Positions 1 through 7,943 are shown, numbered from the stretch's first letter. The stretch is 8,712 nucleotides of DNA from an uncultured Chitinophaga sp. (GCF_937874145.1 NZ_CALNBI010000156.1:1-8712), one strand, 5' to 3'. Notes: generated by a model from the letters alone, not told the origin. Translations and numbers: made by a program.

Positions 1-1699
1 CAATCCAGTCGCGGTGGATCGGGAAGAAATAATACGTATTGGGGACCGTGTTCACTCTTACGCCGGTGTTGGGCACCTGCAGTTCCACGAAACGGAAATT
101 GGTTTCCGTGAGGGAATTGGTGGCGGCCAGTCCTGCGGCTTTCGTCAGGTCCATATCCGTCCTGTCAGCCTCGATGGTAATAGCTTCCAGGCCGTGTTTG
201 GTGGTGCCGTTCAGCACATTGAGCCTGCGGAGGCGGCGGAGGTCCCAGAATCGGTGGCCTTCGAAGCACAGCTCGATGTTCCTTTCGGCCAGGATGGCGT
301 CGCGCATTTGTTCGCGGTTGGCAGCCTTGATACCGTAGTTTCCATCAGCCCCCGGCTCGATGCCTGCCCGCTCGCGGATCTGTTTGAGGATATCGAGCGC
401 CTCTGCCAGGCGGCCGGTTTCGTTGGCGGTTTCAGCGTAGTTGAGCATCACTTCCGCAAAGCGCATGAGCACATAATCCACGTCGTACTGCAGCACCTGC
501 GCACCGGTGAGCCGCAGCAGGCTGTTCTTCAGGATGAAGAAACCGGAGTAGCGGTCGCGGTTCGATGAGTTGATGCCCGCGGCAGGGTTCACACCGAAAT
601 CATCCAGCGGATCGACGATGCCCAGCATCGTATACAGCCTTTTGCTGGCCTTGCCACTCACGGGATAGCTCTTGCCGTTCCAAACAACGGATTTGTTGAA
701 ACGGGGATCGCGGTTTTCCCAGAACGACTGGCGGAACGCCGAATCGGTTTTGTGATACGCGCTCGCGGGATCGGTGTACAACAGGCCGTCCTTCATCGGG
801 AACATCTTCACGAATTCCCAGGTAGGTACGGCGGATGCGGGGCCGCGGCTTTCCGAACCAGGACGGACACCATTATCCCAGTTGGCCACCTTGCTGGGGT
901 ACTGGTTGATAACGGGGAACACGGTTTCGGGGCCTTTTTCCACGATCGCGATGTTGGAATAGTCGTCCACCAGCCGGAAGCCTTTCGCTTTCAGGTCGTC
1001 GTAAGCCTTTTTATTGGCGGTATACGCCGCCGCCCAATCCGCGTTGTTCCAGGGATTGGTGGAATGGAACTGGGGAGAAGCTTTATACAGGAGCACTTTG
1101 GCTTTGAAGGCCAGGGCGAACATATCGTCGACCTTGCCGTAGTCGGCCGAAGTGGGACCGTTGTATTCCGGCAGCAGCGCGATGGCATCGTCGATATCCT
1201 TGATGATGAGATCGAAGCACTCGGCGGTGGAGTTGCGCGGGATGTACAGGTCATCGGTATACCGGTCCTGCGGCACTTTCAGGTACGGAACGCCACCGTG
1301 GTGGATCACCATCCTGAAATAGATGTAGGCGCGCAGGAAGAGCGCCTGGGCGGTGATGCTTTCCTTCACGGAAGTTTTCAGCCTGCCATTCTGGACATCG
1401 ATGATGGCCTGGTTGATGAGGCGGATGCGGGAATAATCCCAATATTTGAAGTTGCTGTTGTTGGGCTGGATGAAATCCGTTGTCCAGGGAATACCCACCA
1501 CCTGTTCGGAAAACCGGTCCTCGCCTGTGCTCCAGTTGCCGAATACCGTGTAGATATTGGCGATGTAAGCGTTGGCCAGGTTTTCATCATTCCACACCTG
1601 TTCCGGTTTATAGGAATTGATGTTTTCTATATCGAGCACTTTTTTGCAGGAAGCGAACATGCCGGCCGCCAGCGCAAAAGCTATTACTTGTTTTTTCAT
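1..1699 (-). CDS. SusD/RagB family nutrient-binding outer membrane lipoprotein (3' end cut by window edge)
   Basis: SusD-like proteins are surface lipoproteins that cap a SusC channel and bind the imported glycan or other oligomer. The minus-strand frame is open from the ATG at 1699 to the window edge, giving 566 codons. It starts MKKQVIAFALAAGMFASCKK, a lipoprotein signal peptide whose lipobox FASC puts the acylated Cys at residue 18. The mature start (VLDIENINSYKPEQVW) and the helical TPR-like segments (for example FALAFKAKVLLYKASPQF and YVLMRFAEVMLNYAETANE) are typical. So are ERNIELCFEGHRFWDLRRL and the C-terminal YYFFPIHRDWI, which normally sits about ten residues from the end, so little is missing. 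A second in-frame ATG at 1705 (MIMKKQ) is an equally possible start. The gene begins 12 nt (or 6 nt) after the susC stop, so the two are co-transcribed. No internal stop or frameshift was found. The substrate cannot be read from the sequence. Confidence 0.95.
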   Translation of the reverse strand, partial: MKKQVIAFALAAGMFASCKKVLDIENINSYKPEQVWNDENLANAYIANIYTVFGNWSTGEDRFSEQVVGIPWTTDFIQPNNSNFKYWDYSRIRLINQAIIDVQNGRLKTSVKESITAQALFLRAYIYFRMVIHHGGVPYLKVPQDRYTDDLYIPRNSTAECFDLIIKDIDDAIALLPEYNGPTSADYGKVDDMFALAFKAKVLLYKASPQFHSTNPWNNADWAAAYTANKKAYDDLKAKGFRLVDDYSNIAIVEKGPETVFPVINQYPSKVANWDNGVRPGSESRGPASAVPTWEFVKMFPMKDGLLYTDPASAYHKTDSAFRQSFWENRDPRFNKSVVWNGKSYPVSGKASKRLYTMLGIVDPLDDFGVNPAAGINSSNRDRYSGFFILKNSLLRLTGAQVLQYDVDYVLMRFAEVMLNYAETANETGRLAEALDILKQIRERAGIEPGADGNYGIKAANREQMRDAILAERNIELCFEGHRFWDLRRLRRLNVLNGTTKHGLEAITIEADRTDMDLTKAAGLAATNSLTETNFRFVELQVPNTGVRVNTVPNTYYFFPIHRDWI

Positions 1700-1711
1700 G
1701 ATCATGCTTTT

Positions 1712-4700
1712 TTAGAACTTAATATCTGCGCCGAACGTAAACGCTTTCATCACAGGATACGAATCGTAGTTTTTCTGCTCCGGATCATGGAATTCTTTCA
1801 TGCCGGAGAACACGAACAGGTTCGAGCCGTTGAAATACAACTGCGCGCTGGTCAGGCCGATTTTTCTCAGCCAGGGTTTCGGCAGGTTATATCCAAGGTT
1901 CAGCATCTTCATACGGAAGTAAGCGCCGTTGCGGATCCAGAAGGTAGATGCCGCTGCGCCCGCTTCCGCCCAGCCGGAGTTACCCACTACACGGGGATAT
2001 TCGGCCTGCGGATTATCAGCCGTCCAAACGTCGCCCGCCCAGATGGGGTAATACGGGCGAACGGTGCCGCCGTGCTGGCGCATACCGCCGCCTTCCTGGT
2101 TGCTGATCATCCGGTCGTAAGATGTTACGCCCTGGAAGAAGGTCTGCAAAGCCCAGTTTTTCCAGGAAAGGTTGATGCCCATCCCGAAGTTCACGCGGGG
2201 AGTGTTGTTGGTCGACAGCAGGTCCACGTCGTTGGCGTCCACCTTGCCATCCGCGCCGGGCGCAAAGCCGCCGCCACGGATATCTTCATACAGGATCGCG
2301 CCCAGGTACGGTGCGCGGCCGAACTGCGTAAATCCTTTAGCCAGCAAAGCATCCAGTTGCTCCTGGGTGCGGATGATCCCCGAAGCCCTGTAGCCCACGA
2401 GCCTGTTTTCCGGGCGGCCCACGCGCGACTCGAAGTTGCGGTTCTGGCCCGGCGCAAACAACGGCGCTTCATCATAGGTATCCCAACGGTCCCTGGCAAA
2501 ACCGAGGTTACCGGTGATGGAGTAATTCAACTGGTTGCCGATGGCCCTGTCACGCCATTCCAGCGTAAAATCGGCCCCTCTCCAGGAACGCGCGGCGTAG
2601 TTCTCCGGTGCCAGCTGCATACCGTAGCTGTCGGGCAGTTTCACCTCGCGGGAACCGAGGATGTCGGTTTCCTTCCGCAGGAACACATCCACCGTACCGT
2701 TCAGGCGGCTTTTGAAAATAGAGAAATCCAGACCGGCGTTGTAAGATGAAGAAGTGGCCCAGGTCAGGTTCGGATTGGGTACGGGACCGGGCCCTACCGT
2801 GGTGTACAGCCGGTCGCCGAACATGTAGGTGCCGGAGTTCACGAAGTAGTTCAGGTAAGAGAACGCGGCAATACGCCTGTCGGCCACGTTCAGGTCGTTG
2901 CCCGTAGTCCCGTACGAACCGCGGATCTTCAGCTCGTCGAAGAAGCTGGTGGTGTTTTTAAAGAAATTCTCTTCGGAAATGCGCCATGCGGCGGATATCG
3001 ACGGGAAGAAGCCCCAGCGGGAATTGGATGGGAACAACGTATTGCCGTCATACCGGAAAGAGAATTCCGCGATGTATTTGCCTGCATAGTTGTAGTTCAC
3101 GCGGCCGATCCAGGACTGGCGGGCGCCGATGGAATCGAAGCCGCTGGCGTCGCGGAAGAGGCGGTCGGCGGAGTACGCGAACGACTGGTCGATGTTATCG
3201 ATGGGAATCGGGTTTTCGGCCCTGGCCACGGCGCCGTTCCCTCCCATTTCCGCCTGTTCAAACACCACGAGCGCGTCGATTCCGTGCTTGCCGAAGTTCC
3301 GGTTGTAGTTCAGGAACCAGTTGAACTGGTAGCTCCAGAACGTGGCGATGCGGTAGTCCATGAACGGCTGGTTCTGGCTGAAGTTGAAGATCACGGTTTT
3401 GTCTTCGCTCGGCGGACCGGGAATGAACCGGTTGCCGGAAGGATCAGCCGGGATGAAGGAATACGCTTTCTGGTACGTCATGTAACGTTTGCGCATATAG
3501 TCTTCCGCCACGTAGTTGCCCACGACTTTGGACGAGAGGCCTTTCACGTATTTGTTCAGGTCGATATCGATCCCCAGGATGGTGTTCAGGTTGCGCTTGC
3601 GGAGGTTGATGTAGCGGTCGCCCTGTACCTGGTCGATCACGTTCCACATTTGCCAGCTGCCCATTACGGGTTGTACGGGGAACTGGGTGATATGATCGGC
3701 CGGCTTGCCGTCTGCCGTAAGGTAGAACGGATAGGTTTTGGGCCAGTTGAAGGTTACGCGGTAGATGTCGGATACGTCGAACTCATCGTCGTTCTCGGAC
3801 CCGCCGAAGGGCCAGAAGAAGCGGTCCTGGTTTTCCTGGAAGGCCGACACGTTGAGGTTTACCTTGATCGCATCGGATACTTTGGCGGTAACGTTGGAGC
3901 GCATGTTCACCTTTTTGTGCTCGAGGCTTTTGTAGGAGCCTTCTTCGCCGCGGTAGCTGAGCATGGAGTAGTACTGGATGCGGTCGCTGCCGCCTGTTAC
4001 GCTGAGTGAGTGGCGCATGCTCCAGGGGTTCTGCCAGATGAAGTCGTTAACGTTATAGCTTTTGTCTTTGAAGTAATCGAATTCCCGCTGTCCGTTGGGC
4101 AATGTGAGCCCCTGGAATTCTGCAACGCGGTTTTGATAGATGAGCTCGTCCGTGGCGGTGGTTTTATCGGAGTGGAGCTTCATCGTGGGCCGGTTGGTGG
4201 TATAGTTCGTCTGGAAGTTGAAGACGGGTTTGGAGCTGGATCCTTTTTTGGTGGTCACCAGCACAACGCCGTTCCCTGCGCGCGAACCGTAGATAGCGGC
4301 CGTGGCGGCGTCTTTCAGGAAGCTCATCTGGTCCACCTCCGCGGCTTCGAGCGCGTCGAAAGCTTCTTTATCGCGAACGATCCCGTCGATCACGAACAGC
4401 GGATCGCCGAATGCGCCGCGGATGCGGATGCTGGAAGAGGCGGCCGCCATACCGGAGGCGTTCGTCACGTTTACACCGGGAGCGGCCGGCGAGGGCGTTG
4501 GAAAGGTTGGAGGGCGCGAGGTTCACCAGCTCTTCGGCTCTTACGGCCGTTACGGCGCCAGTGAGGTTCACTTTCTTCTGGGTGCCGTAGCCCACTACCA
4601 CTAGCTCATTGAGGCCTTTGGCGGATGTGGTCATCACCACGTCCACCCGCGCCTGGCTGCCTACGGCCACTTCCTGGGTGTTGTAGCCCACGAAGCGGAA

Positions 4701-5006
4701 AATGAGCACGGCGCCGGTGTCGGGCACATTGAGGGAATATTCGCCGTTTACGTCGGTGACGGTGCCGGTGCTGGCGCCTTTGAGGGCGATGGTAACGCCG
4801 GGGAGGCCCCCGCCGGTGCCGTCGGTTACGCGGCCGGTGATTTTACGGTCGAAAGCCGCGGCTTCGTAGGGAGCCCGGGCGATGCCCTGGGAGGCGTAGC
4901 CCATCAGCAGGCAGACAGACAGTGCGGCGGGGACGATCCCCGCGATGCGCCTCACCGTCCGGTTGCAGCTTTTCAGCTGCAGGGATTTTGATTGATGGAA
5001 TAGCAT
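1712..5006 (-). pseudogene. SusC/RagA family TonB-linked outer membrane protein, split by a frameshift
   Basis: SusC-like TonB-dependent transporters import oligomers through the outer membrane with a SusD lid. The first part (5006 to about 4482, 175 residues) has a signal peptide with a long basic n-region (hydrophobic core about 21-43, ending GIARA). A carboxypeptidase-regulatory-like beta-sandwich follows (about 54-125, with ITGRVTD, GTVTDVNGEYSL and FVGYNTQEV). Then come the TonB-box region LNELVVVGYGTQKKVNLTGAV (about 132-152, quoted here in two parts: LNELVVVGYG and TQKKVNLTGAV) and the plug start up to SNLSNALAGR. The next frame continues with APGVNVTNASG, the plug motifs SIRIRGAFGDPLFVIDGI and AAIYGSRAGNGVVLVTTKKG, then a full beta-barrel ending FTFGADIKF. 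Adding 2 nt near 4481-4486 restores one 1098-residue protein, normal for the family. No N-terminal STN signalling domain and no sigma/anti-sigma genes are seen. The start at 5006 is chosen because the signal peptide follows it. It is a true pseudogene or a sequencing error. Confidence 0.92.
4481..4486 (-). other. Frameshift site in susC (apparent 2-nt deletion)
   Basis: In the upstream frame the codons read ALAGR and then run into SRCKRDER. In the frame one base further on they read APGVNVTNASG. The family pattern here is an uninterrupted LxGRxPGVxV. The Arg codon (4484-4482) and the Ala codon (4483-4481) overlap by two bases, which is what loss of one CG or GC unit from a short CGCGC run would produce. 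No slippery heptamer or downstream pseudoknot that would suggest programmed frameshifting was recognised. Confidence 0.88.
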
Positions 5007-5040
5007 ATTGGTTTGGTTTGTGTAAAAGCAAATGAGTTGG

Positions 5041-5068
5041 GCCGGCCGGATGGGATTCCGTTGCCGGC
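5041..5068 (-). promoter_or_regulatory. Strong hairpin in the susC leader
   Basis: GCCGGC at 5041-5046 pairs with GCCGGC at 5063-5068. Directly inside, CGGA (5047-5050) pairs with TCCG (5057-5060), leaving a six-base loop and a two-base bulge (5061-5062). This is a ten-pair, mostly GC stem that ends about 35 nt before the susC ATG. No T-run follows directly on the minus strand, so it does not look like a standard intrinsic terminator. It could shape the 5' leader or mark a protein-binding site. The role is inferred from position only. Confidence 0.45.
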
Positions 5069-5090
5069 GTTTATGATGGGATGAATGAAT

Positions 5091-5107
5091 GAGGCCTCAG
5101 GGGCCCC
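5091..5107. other. Two adjacent 8-bp perfect palindromes
   Basis: GAGGCCTC (5091-5098) and GGGGCCCC (5100-5107) are both perfect palindromes, separated by one base, about 85 nt upstream of the susC start. They could be an operator or a small structured element. They may also be chance in GC-rich sequence, since the function is not visible. Confidence 0.25.
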
Positions 5108-5197
5108 GTAAACAGCATATCATAACCATTCCTTTTAAAGTATCAATCGGTTGCAGGCATGGCAGTGCCGATCGGCGTTGTTCACGTCGTTTTCAGA

Positions 5198-5522
5198 TGA
5201 TAAAATCTCAGGATTACCGCAAAAGATTATTTGCGCAGCCGCATATACGTATGCTACGGGATGTTTGCTTCACTGTCAGACAAATGCCTCATACTTCGAT
5301 TCGATTTGTTACTTGAATTGATAACGGTGATAACCATGCAGGAATGATGCTGATAAAAAGTAGCAACGCATCTTTCCTTACCGGTGATAAAACTGACTAG
5401 CTGTATGCAACGTGTAGACTATTTCCATGCCTGACATATGCTATACCTCGATGATTTTTTTCTGTGAAATAGTTTTCCTTGATTACCCTTCGCACGATGT
5501 GCCGCGCAAATGCGGGTGATAA
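5198..5522. repeat. Iterated TGATAA motif, three copies extended to GGTGATAA
   Basis: TGATAA occurs on the plus strand at 5198-5203, 5319-5324, 5328-5333, 5351-5356, 5385-5390 and 5517-5522. Three of these are extended to GGTGATAA (5326-5333, 5383-5390, 5515-5522), two of them with an added C in front. I saw no copy in the opposite orientation. The spacing is irregular. They may be binding sites for a regulator of susCD, or a coincidence in AT-rich DNA. Confidence 0.35.
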
Positions 5523-5664
5523 TAAAATATGGTTTCAGCGCTCAGTCGGACTGGATTAACATAACGGTTTTCACAAAGCCAGGCTCGCTGAAGCTGCGTT
5601 TTTCAACTTGAGAATGAGATACGTGTTTTTTACGATTAGAATTCTGGTTTCTCTTCGATCCTTA

Positions 5665-5672
5665 CAAATATA
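5665..5672 (-). promoter_or_regulatory. Candidate -7 box (TATATTTG) for a long susC transcript
   Basis: On the minus strand 5672-5665 reads TATATTTG, a full match to the Bacteroidota TAnnTTTG box. It lies about 90 bp downstream of the namZ terminator, where the next transcription unit would be expected to begin. No TTTG at the usual -33 spacing is present. If used, the susC leader would be about 650 nt long, or a separate small RNA would begin here. Confidence 0.28.
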
Positions 5673-5758
5673 TTGTTAAAACTTCCATTTTTTTACTTTT
5701 TCTTGGCACATCCATGTTATATTTTATTTCGATTTATTAAAGTCTTGAAAACTTCTCT

Positions 5759-5791
5759 AAAAAAATAGAAAAAGGCCCGTTCCCGGGCCTT
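5759..5791 (-). terminator. Rho-independent terminator after namZ
   Basis: The arms AAGGCCCG (5772-5779) and CGGGCCTT (5784-5791) form an eight-pair stem with a four-base loop. On the minus strand the stem is followed by TTTTTCTATTTTTTT (5773-5759). It lies 26 nt past the namZ stop codon, so it ends the namZ transcript before the susC region. Confidence 0.9.
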
Positions 5792-5817
5792 CAAGAAAAG
5801 TTGGCAGTTATGAAAAA

Positions 5818-7008
5818 TCAGGGGTATAACACGTACTTCTTCCGCATCTCTTTATACCGGTTCAGCCCCGGCTCCCAGCTCTTTCGTATCTGGGCTTCCG
5901 TGGCGCCTGCTTCTATTTGCCTGCGGAATTCCCGCGTACCGGCAAGGAAATCGATATTGCCGATCGCGCTGCTCAGGCTGCGGTTGAAGAAATCTTTTTT
6001 ATTCGGATAAGCTTTATACAAGTCGATCATCCAGCCGATATTGATCTGCCCGCGCCTGCGCCAGGGCGTGATGTCGAACGTACGGAGGTCGAGGCCGTAG
6101 CAGGTAACGTTCTTATGCAGCGGCGATTCGCTCATGCCGGGTATGCTTACCGGCTTGAAGGAGAAATCGTATTTCCCTTTGAACGCCGGCGCGCCCAGTA
6201 CGGTGAACGGAAAATGCGTGCCGCGGCCCTGGCTGAGGATGGTGCCTTCGAATAAGCACAGCGATGGGTACAACACGATCGACTGCTGCGAATTGAGATT
6301 GGGCGAAGGGGCTACCGGCAACGTGTAGTCCATATCATGCCGGTAATTTTTCAATTTGACAATCCGGATATCGCATTTCTTTTTGTTGCGCATCCATCCC
6401 TGCCCGTTGATCATTTGCGCAAATTCACCGATGGTCATGCCATGTGCGATCGGCACCGGGAAGCGCCCGATCCCCGATTCCAGCGACATATCCAGGATCG
6501 GACCGTCTACAAACCCGTTGGGATTGGGGCGGTCGAGGATCACCAGCGGCTTGCCCGCGTCTGCACAGGCTTCCATGATCTCGCGGAGGGAATTGATCAG
6601 CGTATAGAAACGGCAGCCCACATCCTGCAGGTCAAACACCAGCACATCCAGCGCCGCCATCTGCGCGGGCTCGGGCTTGCGGCGGTTGCCGTATAATGAT
6701 ACCACGGGGATGCCCGTCTGCGGATCGATCTCGTCAGCCACTTCGGCTCCGTTACTCGCATTGTTGCGGAAACCGTGCTCCGGCCCGAAGATCATTTTAA
6801 TGTTGACGCCGCGTTTGAGCAAACTGTCGACGATCGGCGTAGTACCGATTATAGACGTGGGGTTGACGAGCAGCCCCACCCTCTTTCCTTTGAGCATGGG
6901 CAGGTATACCTCCGTCTGGTCGGCGCCCGTCAGGACCGGCTGTTGCGCCCTGGCGCGGGGGGCCGCCAGCAGCCCCAGGATCGTCATGATCGCAAGTAGT
7001 ATTCTCAT
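5818..7008 (-). CDS. namZ: Exported DUF1343 / NamZ-type exo-beta-N-acetylmuramidase (GH171)
   Basis: NamZ enzymes (YbbC in Bacillus subtilis, also known from Tannerella forsythia) remove N-acetylmuramic acid from the non-reducing end of peptidoglycan fragments, in murein salvage. This 396-residue protein has the usual family length. A signal peptide (MRILLAIMTILGLLAAPRARA, residues 1-21, given in parts: MRILLAIMTILG then LLAAPRARA) should export it to the periplasm. Family motifs in order are GLLVNPTS (about 45), FGPEHGFR (74-81; its Glu77 is the proposed catalytic acid, from memory), FDLQDVGCRFYT (125-136), LDRPNPNG (158-165), PIAHGMTIGEF, APSPNLNS and LFEGTILSQGRGTHFPF. The ATG at 7008 is preferred over an in-frame TTG at 7035, because that TTG lies inside the promoter box and the signal peptide begins at 7008. 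It has its own -7 box and terminator, so it is probably monocistronic. A partner role with SusCD is possible but not shown. Confidence 0.93.
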   Translation of the reverse strand: MRILLAIMTILGLLAAPRARAQQPVLTGADQTEVYLPMLKGKRVGLLVNPTSIIGTTPIVDSLLKRGVNIKMIFGPEHGFRNNASNGAEVADEIDPQTGIPVVSLYGNRRKPEPAQMAALDVLVFDLQDVGCRFYTLINSLREIMEACADAGKPLVILDRPNPNGFVDGPILDMSLESGIGRFPVPIAHGMTIGEFAQMINGQGWMRNKKKCDIRIVKLKNYRHDMDYTLPVAPSPNLNSQQSIVLYPSLCLFEGTILSQGRGTHFPFTVLGAPAFKGKYDFSFKPVSIPGMSESPLHKNVTCYGLDLRTFDITPWRRRGQINIGWMIDLYKAYPNKKDFFNRSLSSAIGNIDFLAGTREFRRQIEAGATEAQIRKSWEPGLNRYKEMRKKYVLYP

Positions 7009-7032
7009 AGTTGTATTCTCTTTCCTTACAGA

Positions 7033-7040
7033 CAAACTTA
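7033..7040 (-). promoter_or_regulatory. Promoter -7 box (TAAGTTTG) of namZ
   Basis: On the minus strand 7040-7033 reads TAAGTTTG, a perfect Bacteroidota TAnnTTTG box, 24 nt before the namZ ATG at 7008. No clear TTTG occurs at the -33 position. An AAGGA run (7027-7023) between box and start may help ribosome binding, although it is rather far from the ATG. The box argues against translation starting at the TTG at 7035. Confidence 0.55.
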
Positions 7041-7070
7041 GGACTTGCCGCCGTTATTTCGCGGGATATT

Positions 7071-7103
7071 TTATAAAAACAAAGACGCCCCGTTGCCGGG
7101 GCG
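7071..7103 (-). terminator. Rho-independent terminator after the 257-residue unknown protein gene
   Basis: The arms CGCCCCG (7086-7092) and CGGGGCG (7097-7103) form a seven-pair GC stem with a four-base loop. On the minus strand a T-rich tail (TCTTTGTTTTTATAA) follows. The structure begins 28 nt past the stop codon at 7131 and separates this gene from namZ. Confidence 0.88.
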
Positions 7104-7130
7104 CCTTCGGCACATACATCATGCATCAGA

Positions 7131-7904
7131 TCATGGCAGCTCCTTCAGCCATTGTTCCGCGTATGCGCGTGCGGCTTTCACGGCTTCGGGCCCGGCGCGG
7201 AAACATTGCTTCCATTCGGCGCTTCTCTTTTCCAGCGCCGGATCCTCGAATATCATTTTATTGCCTTTTTTCACCAGCGTGGCATTGAAGTCGATGTCGG
7301 CCGACAAGGCCAGGAACGATTTCAGGCGCAGCTTGAGCATGCCTTCCACCGTACCGGGATACTTTTCTTCGAACTTCGCCAGTTCGGCTTTGAAAGCAGC
7401 CGTGGGCGGACCGGGCACCTCTCCCACCATCGACTGCACATAAATTTTGTGCATCTTGTGCTTCGGGTCTTTGAGGGCATTGATGAGATCTTTCATCGTT
7501 TTCAGCGCTTCGGCGTAGCTTTCCTTGTATTCCGCTTCGGCGGTTTCATGGATTTTCTCCAATTCCTTGTAATCGTTTTCGCTCTTTTTGATAGCCGCCC
7601 TCAGCTTGGCGTTCGCATCTTTCGGCGCCTCCTTTTCCCATTCCTCCACATACGCCGCTTTATATTCCGGCGTGGAAACGTAGGCTTTGATGTAGTCTCC
7701 CATCTCTTTGACGGCCTGGGCGCGCTCGCCTGCTGGGATCTGCTTGGCTTTATACGCCGCGATCAGCTCCATTTTACCGGAAAGCAGGTTGCGGTCGATG
7801 GTTTTATGGGCGTCTTCATCCGAAACACCCAGCCGGGAAATGATGCTGCTGGCGGAAAAAGCCAGGAGCCCTGTGGCCAGAACGGCGATACTGATTTTAA
7901 ACAT
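7131..7904 (-). CDS. Exported or membrane-anchored helical protein of unknown function
   Basis: I do not recognise a named family. The 257-residue product begins MFKISIAVLATGLLAFSASS, a signal peptide or single N-terminal membrane segment (hydrophobic core about 4-17), so the rest probably lies in the periplasm. The mature part is almost wholly charged and helical. Residues about 90-145 are rich in Lys, Glu and Ala with coiled-coil-like spacing (KSENDYKELEKIHETAEAEY), followed by EALKTMKDLINALKDPKHK. A Pro/Gly break (GEVPGPPTAAF) precedes a second helical part and the end YAEQWLKELP. A single Cys sits near the end (WKQCFRAGPEA). No catalytic motif is evident. The frame is open up to a GTG/ATG-type start at 8018, but the ATG at 7904 is chosen because the signal peptide starts there and a -7 box lies just upstream. 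It has its own terminator. A structural or stress-related periplasmic role is only a guess. Confidence 0.82.
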   Translation of the reverse strand: MFKISIAVLATGLLAFSASSIISRLGVSDEDAHKTIDRNLLSGKMELIAAYKAKQIPAGERAQAVKEMGDYIKAYVSTPEYKAAYVEEWEKEAPKDANAKLRAAIKKSENDYKELEKIHETAEAEYKESYAEALKTMKDLINALKDPKHKMHKIYVQSMVGEVPGPPTAAFKAELAKFEEKYPGTVEGMLKLRLKSFLALSADIDFNATLVKKGNKMIFEDPALEKRSAEWKQCFRAGPEAVKAARAYAEQWLKELP

Positions 7905-7935
7905 GGCAGAAAAAATGTTAGGGGTTACCAATACC

Positions 7936-7943
7936 CAAAAGTA
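7936..7943 (-). promoter_or_regulatory. Promoter -7 box (TACTTTTG) of the 257-residue unknown protein gene
   Basis: On the minus strand 7943-7936 reads TACTTTTG, a match to the Bacteroidota TAnnTTTG box, 31 nt before the ATG at 7904. The layout is close to that of namZ. No good -33 TTTG is seen. The box decides the start: the 38 codons upstream of 7904 contain it and encode nothing like a signal peptide. Confidence 0.5.

Larger units (their letters stand above)
5007..5817. other. 811-bp intergenic region upstream of susC, no supportable gene
   Basis: This stretch lies between the susC start and the namZ stop and is clearly more AT-rich than the genes on either side, most of all at 5640-5770. 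It holds the namZ terminator at its right end, one perfect TAnnTTTG box on the minus strand just beyond that terminator, six TGATAA motifs between 5198 and 5522, and GC-rich hairpin and palindrome elements close to susC. Short reading frames exist on both strands (for example a plus-strand frame at 5089-5316 and a 20-codon minus-strand frame at 5309-5371), but none shows a recognisable motif or consistent coding character. A sigma/anti-sigma pair or a regulator, often found next to susC genes, is absent here. Confidence 0.7.

Noticed and set aside
752..2749. Long plus-strand open frame of 665 codons opposite susD and susC
   Set aside because: It runs across the susD/susC junction on the opposite strand and shows no family motif. 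The minus-strand frames there have clear SusC and SusD signatures. It is an antisense shadow caused by GC-rich codon use.
4481..4486. Programmed ribosomal frameshift in susC
   Set aside because: No known slippery sequence or stimulating structure was recognised, and the Arg of the LAGR motif is only kept if two bases are restored. A deletion or sequence error explains it better.
3284..4564. Plus-strand open frames opposite susC (3284-4009 and 4010-4564)
   Set aside because: They lie fully inside the SusC coding sequence on the other strand, with low-complexity content and no domain. They are shadows.
5089..5316. 75-codon plus-strand frame upstream of susC
   Set aside because: It has no recognisable motif, promoter or ribosome site, and its composition looks like non-coding DNA, including the palindromes near its start.
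5309..5371. 20-codon minus-strand frame (MRCYFLSASF...) preceded by AAGGAAAG, as a leader peptide
   Set aside because: The frame has a plausible ribosome site but is too short to tell from chance, with no runs of a regulatory amino acid and no attenuator-type structure after it.
7009..7035. Nine-residue extension of NamZ to a TTG at 7035
   Set aside because: The TTG is part of the TAAGTTTG promoter box, and the signal peptide begins cleanly at the ATG at 7008.
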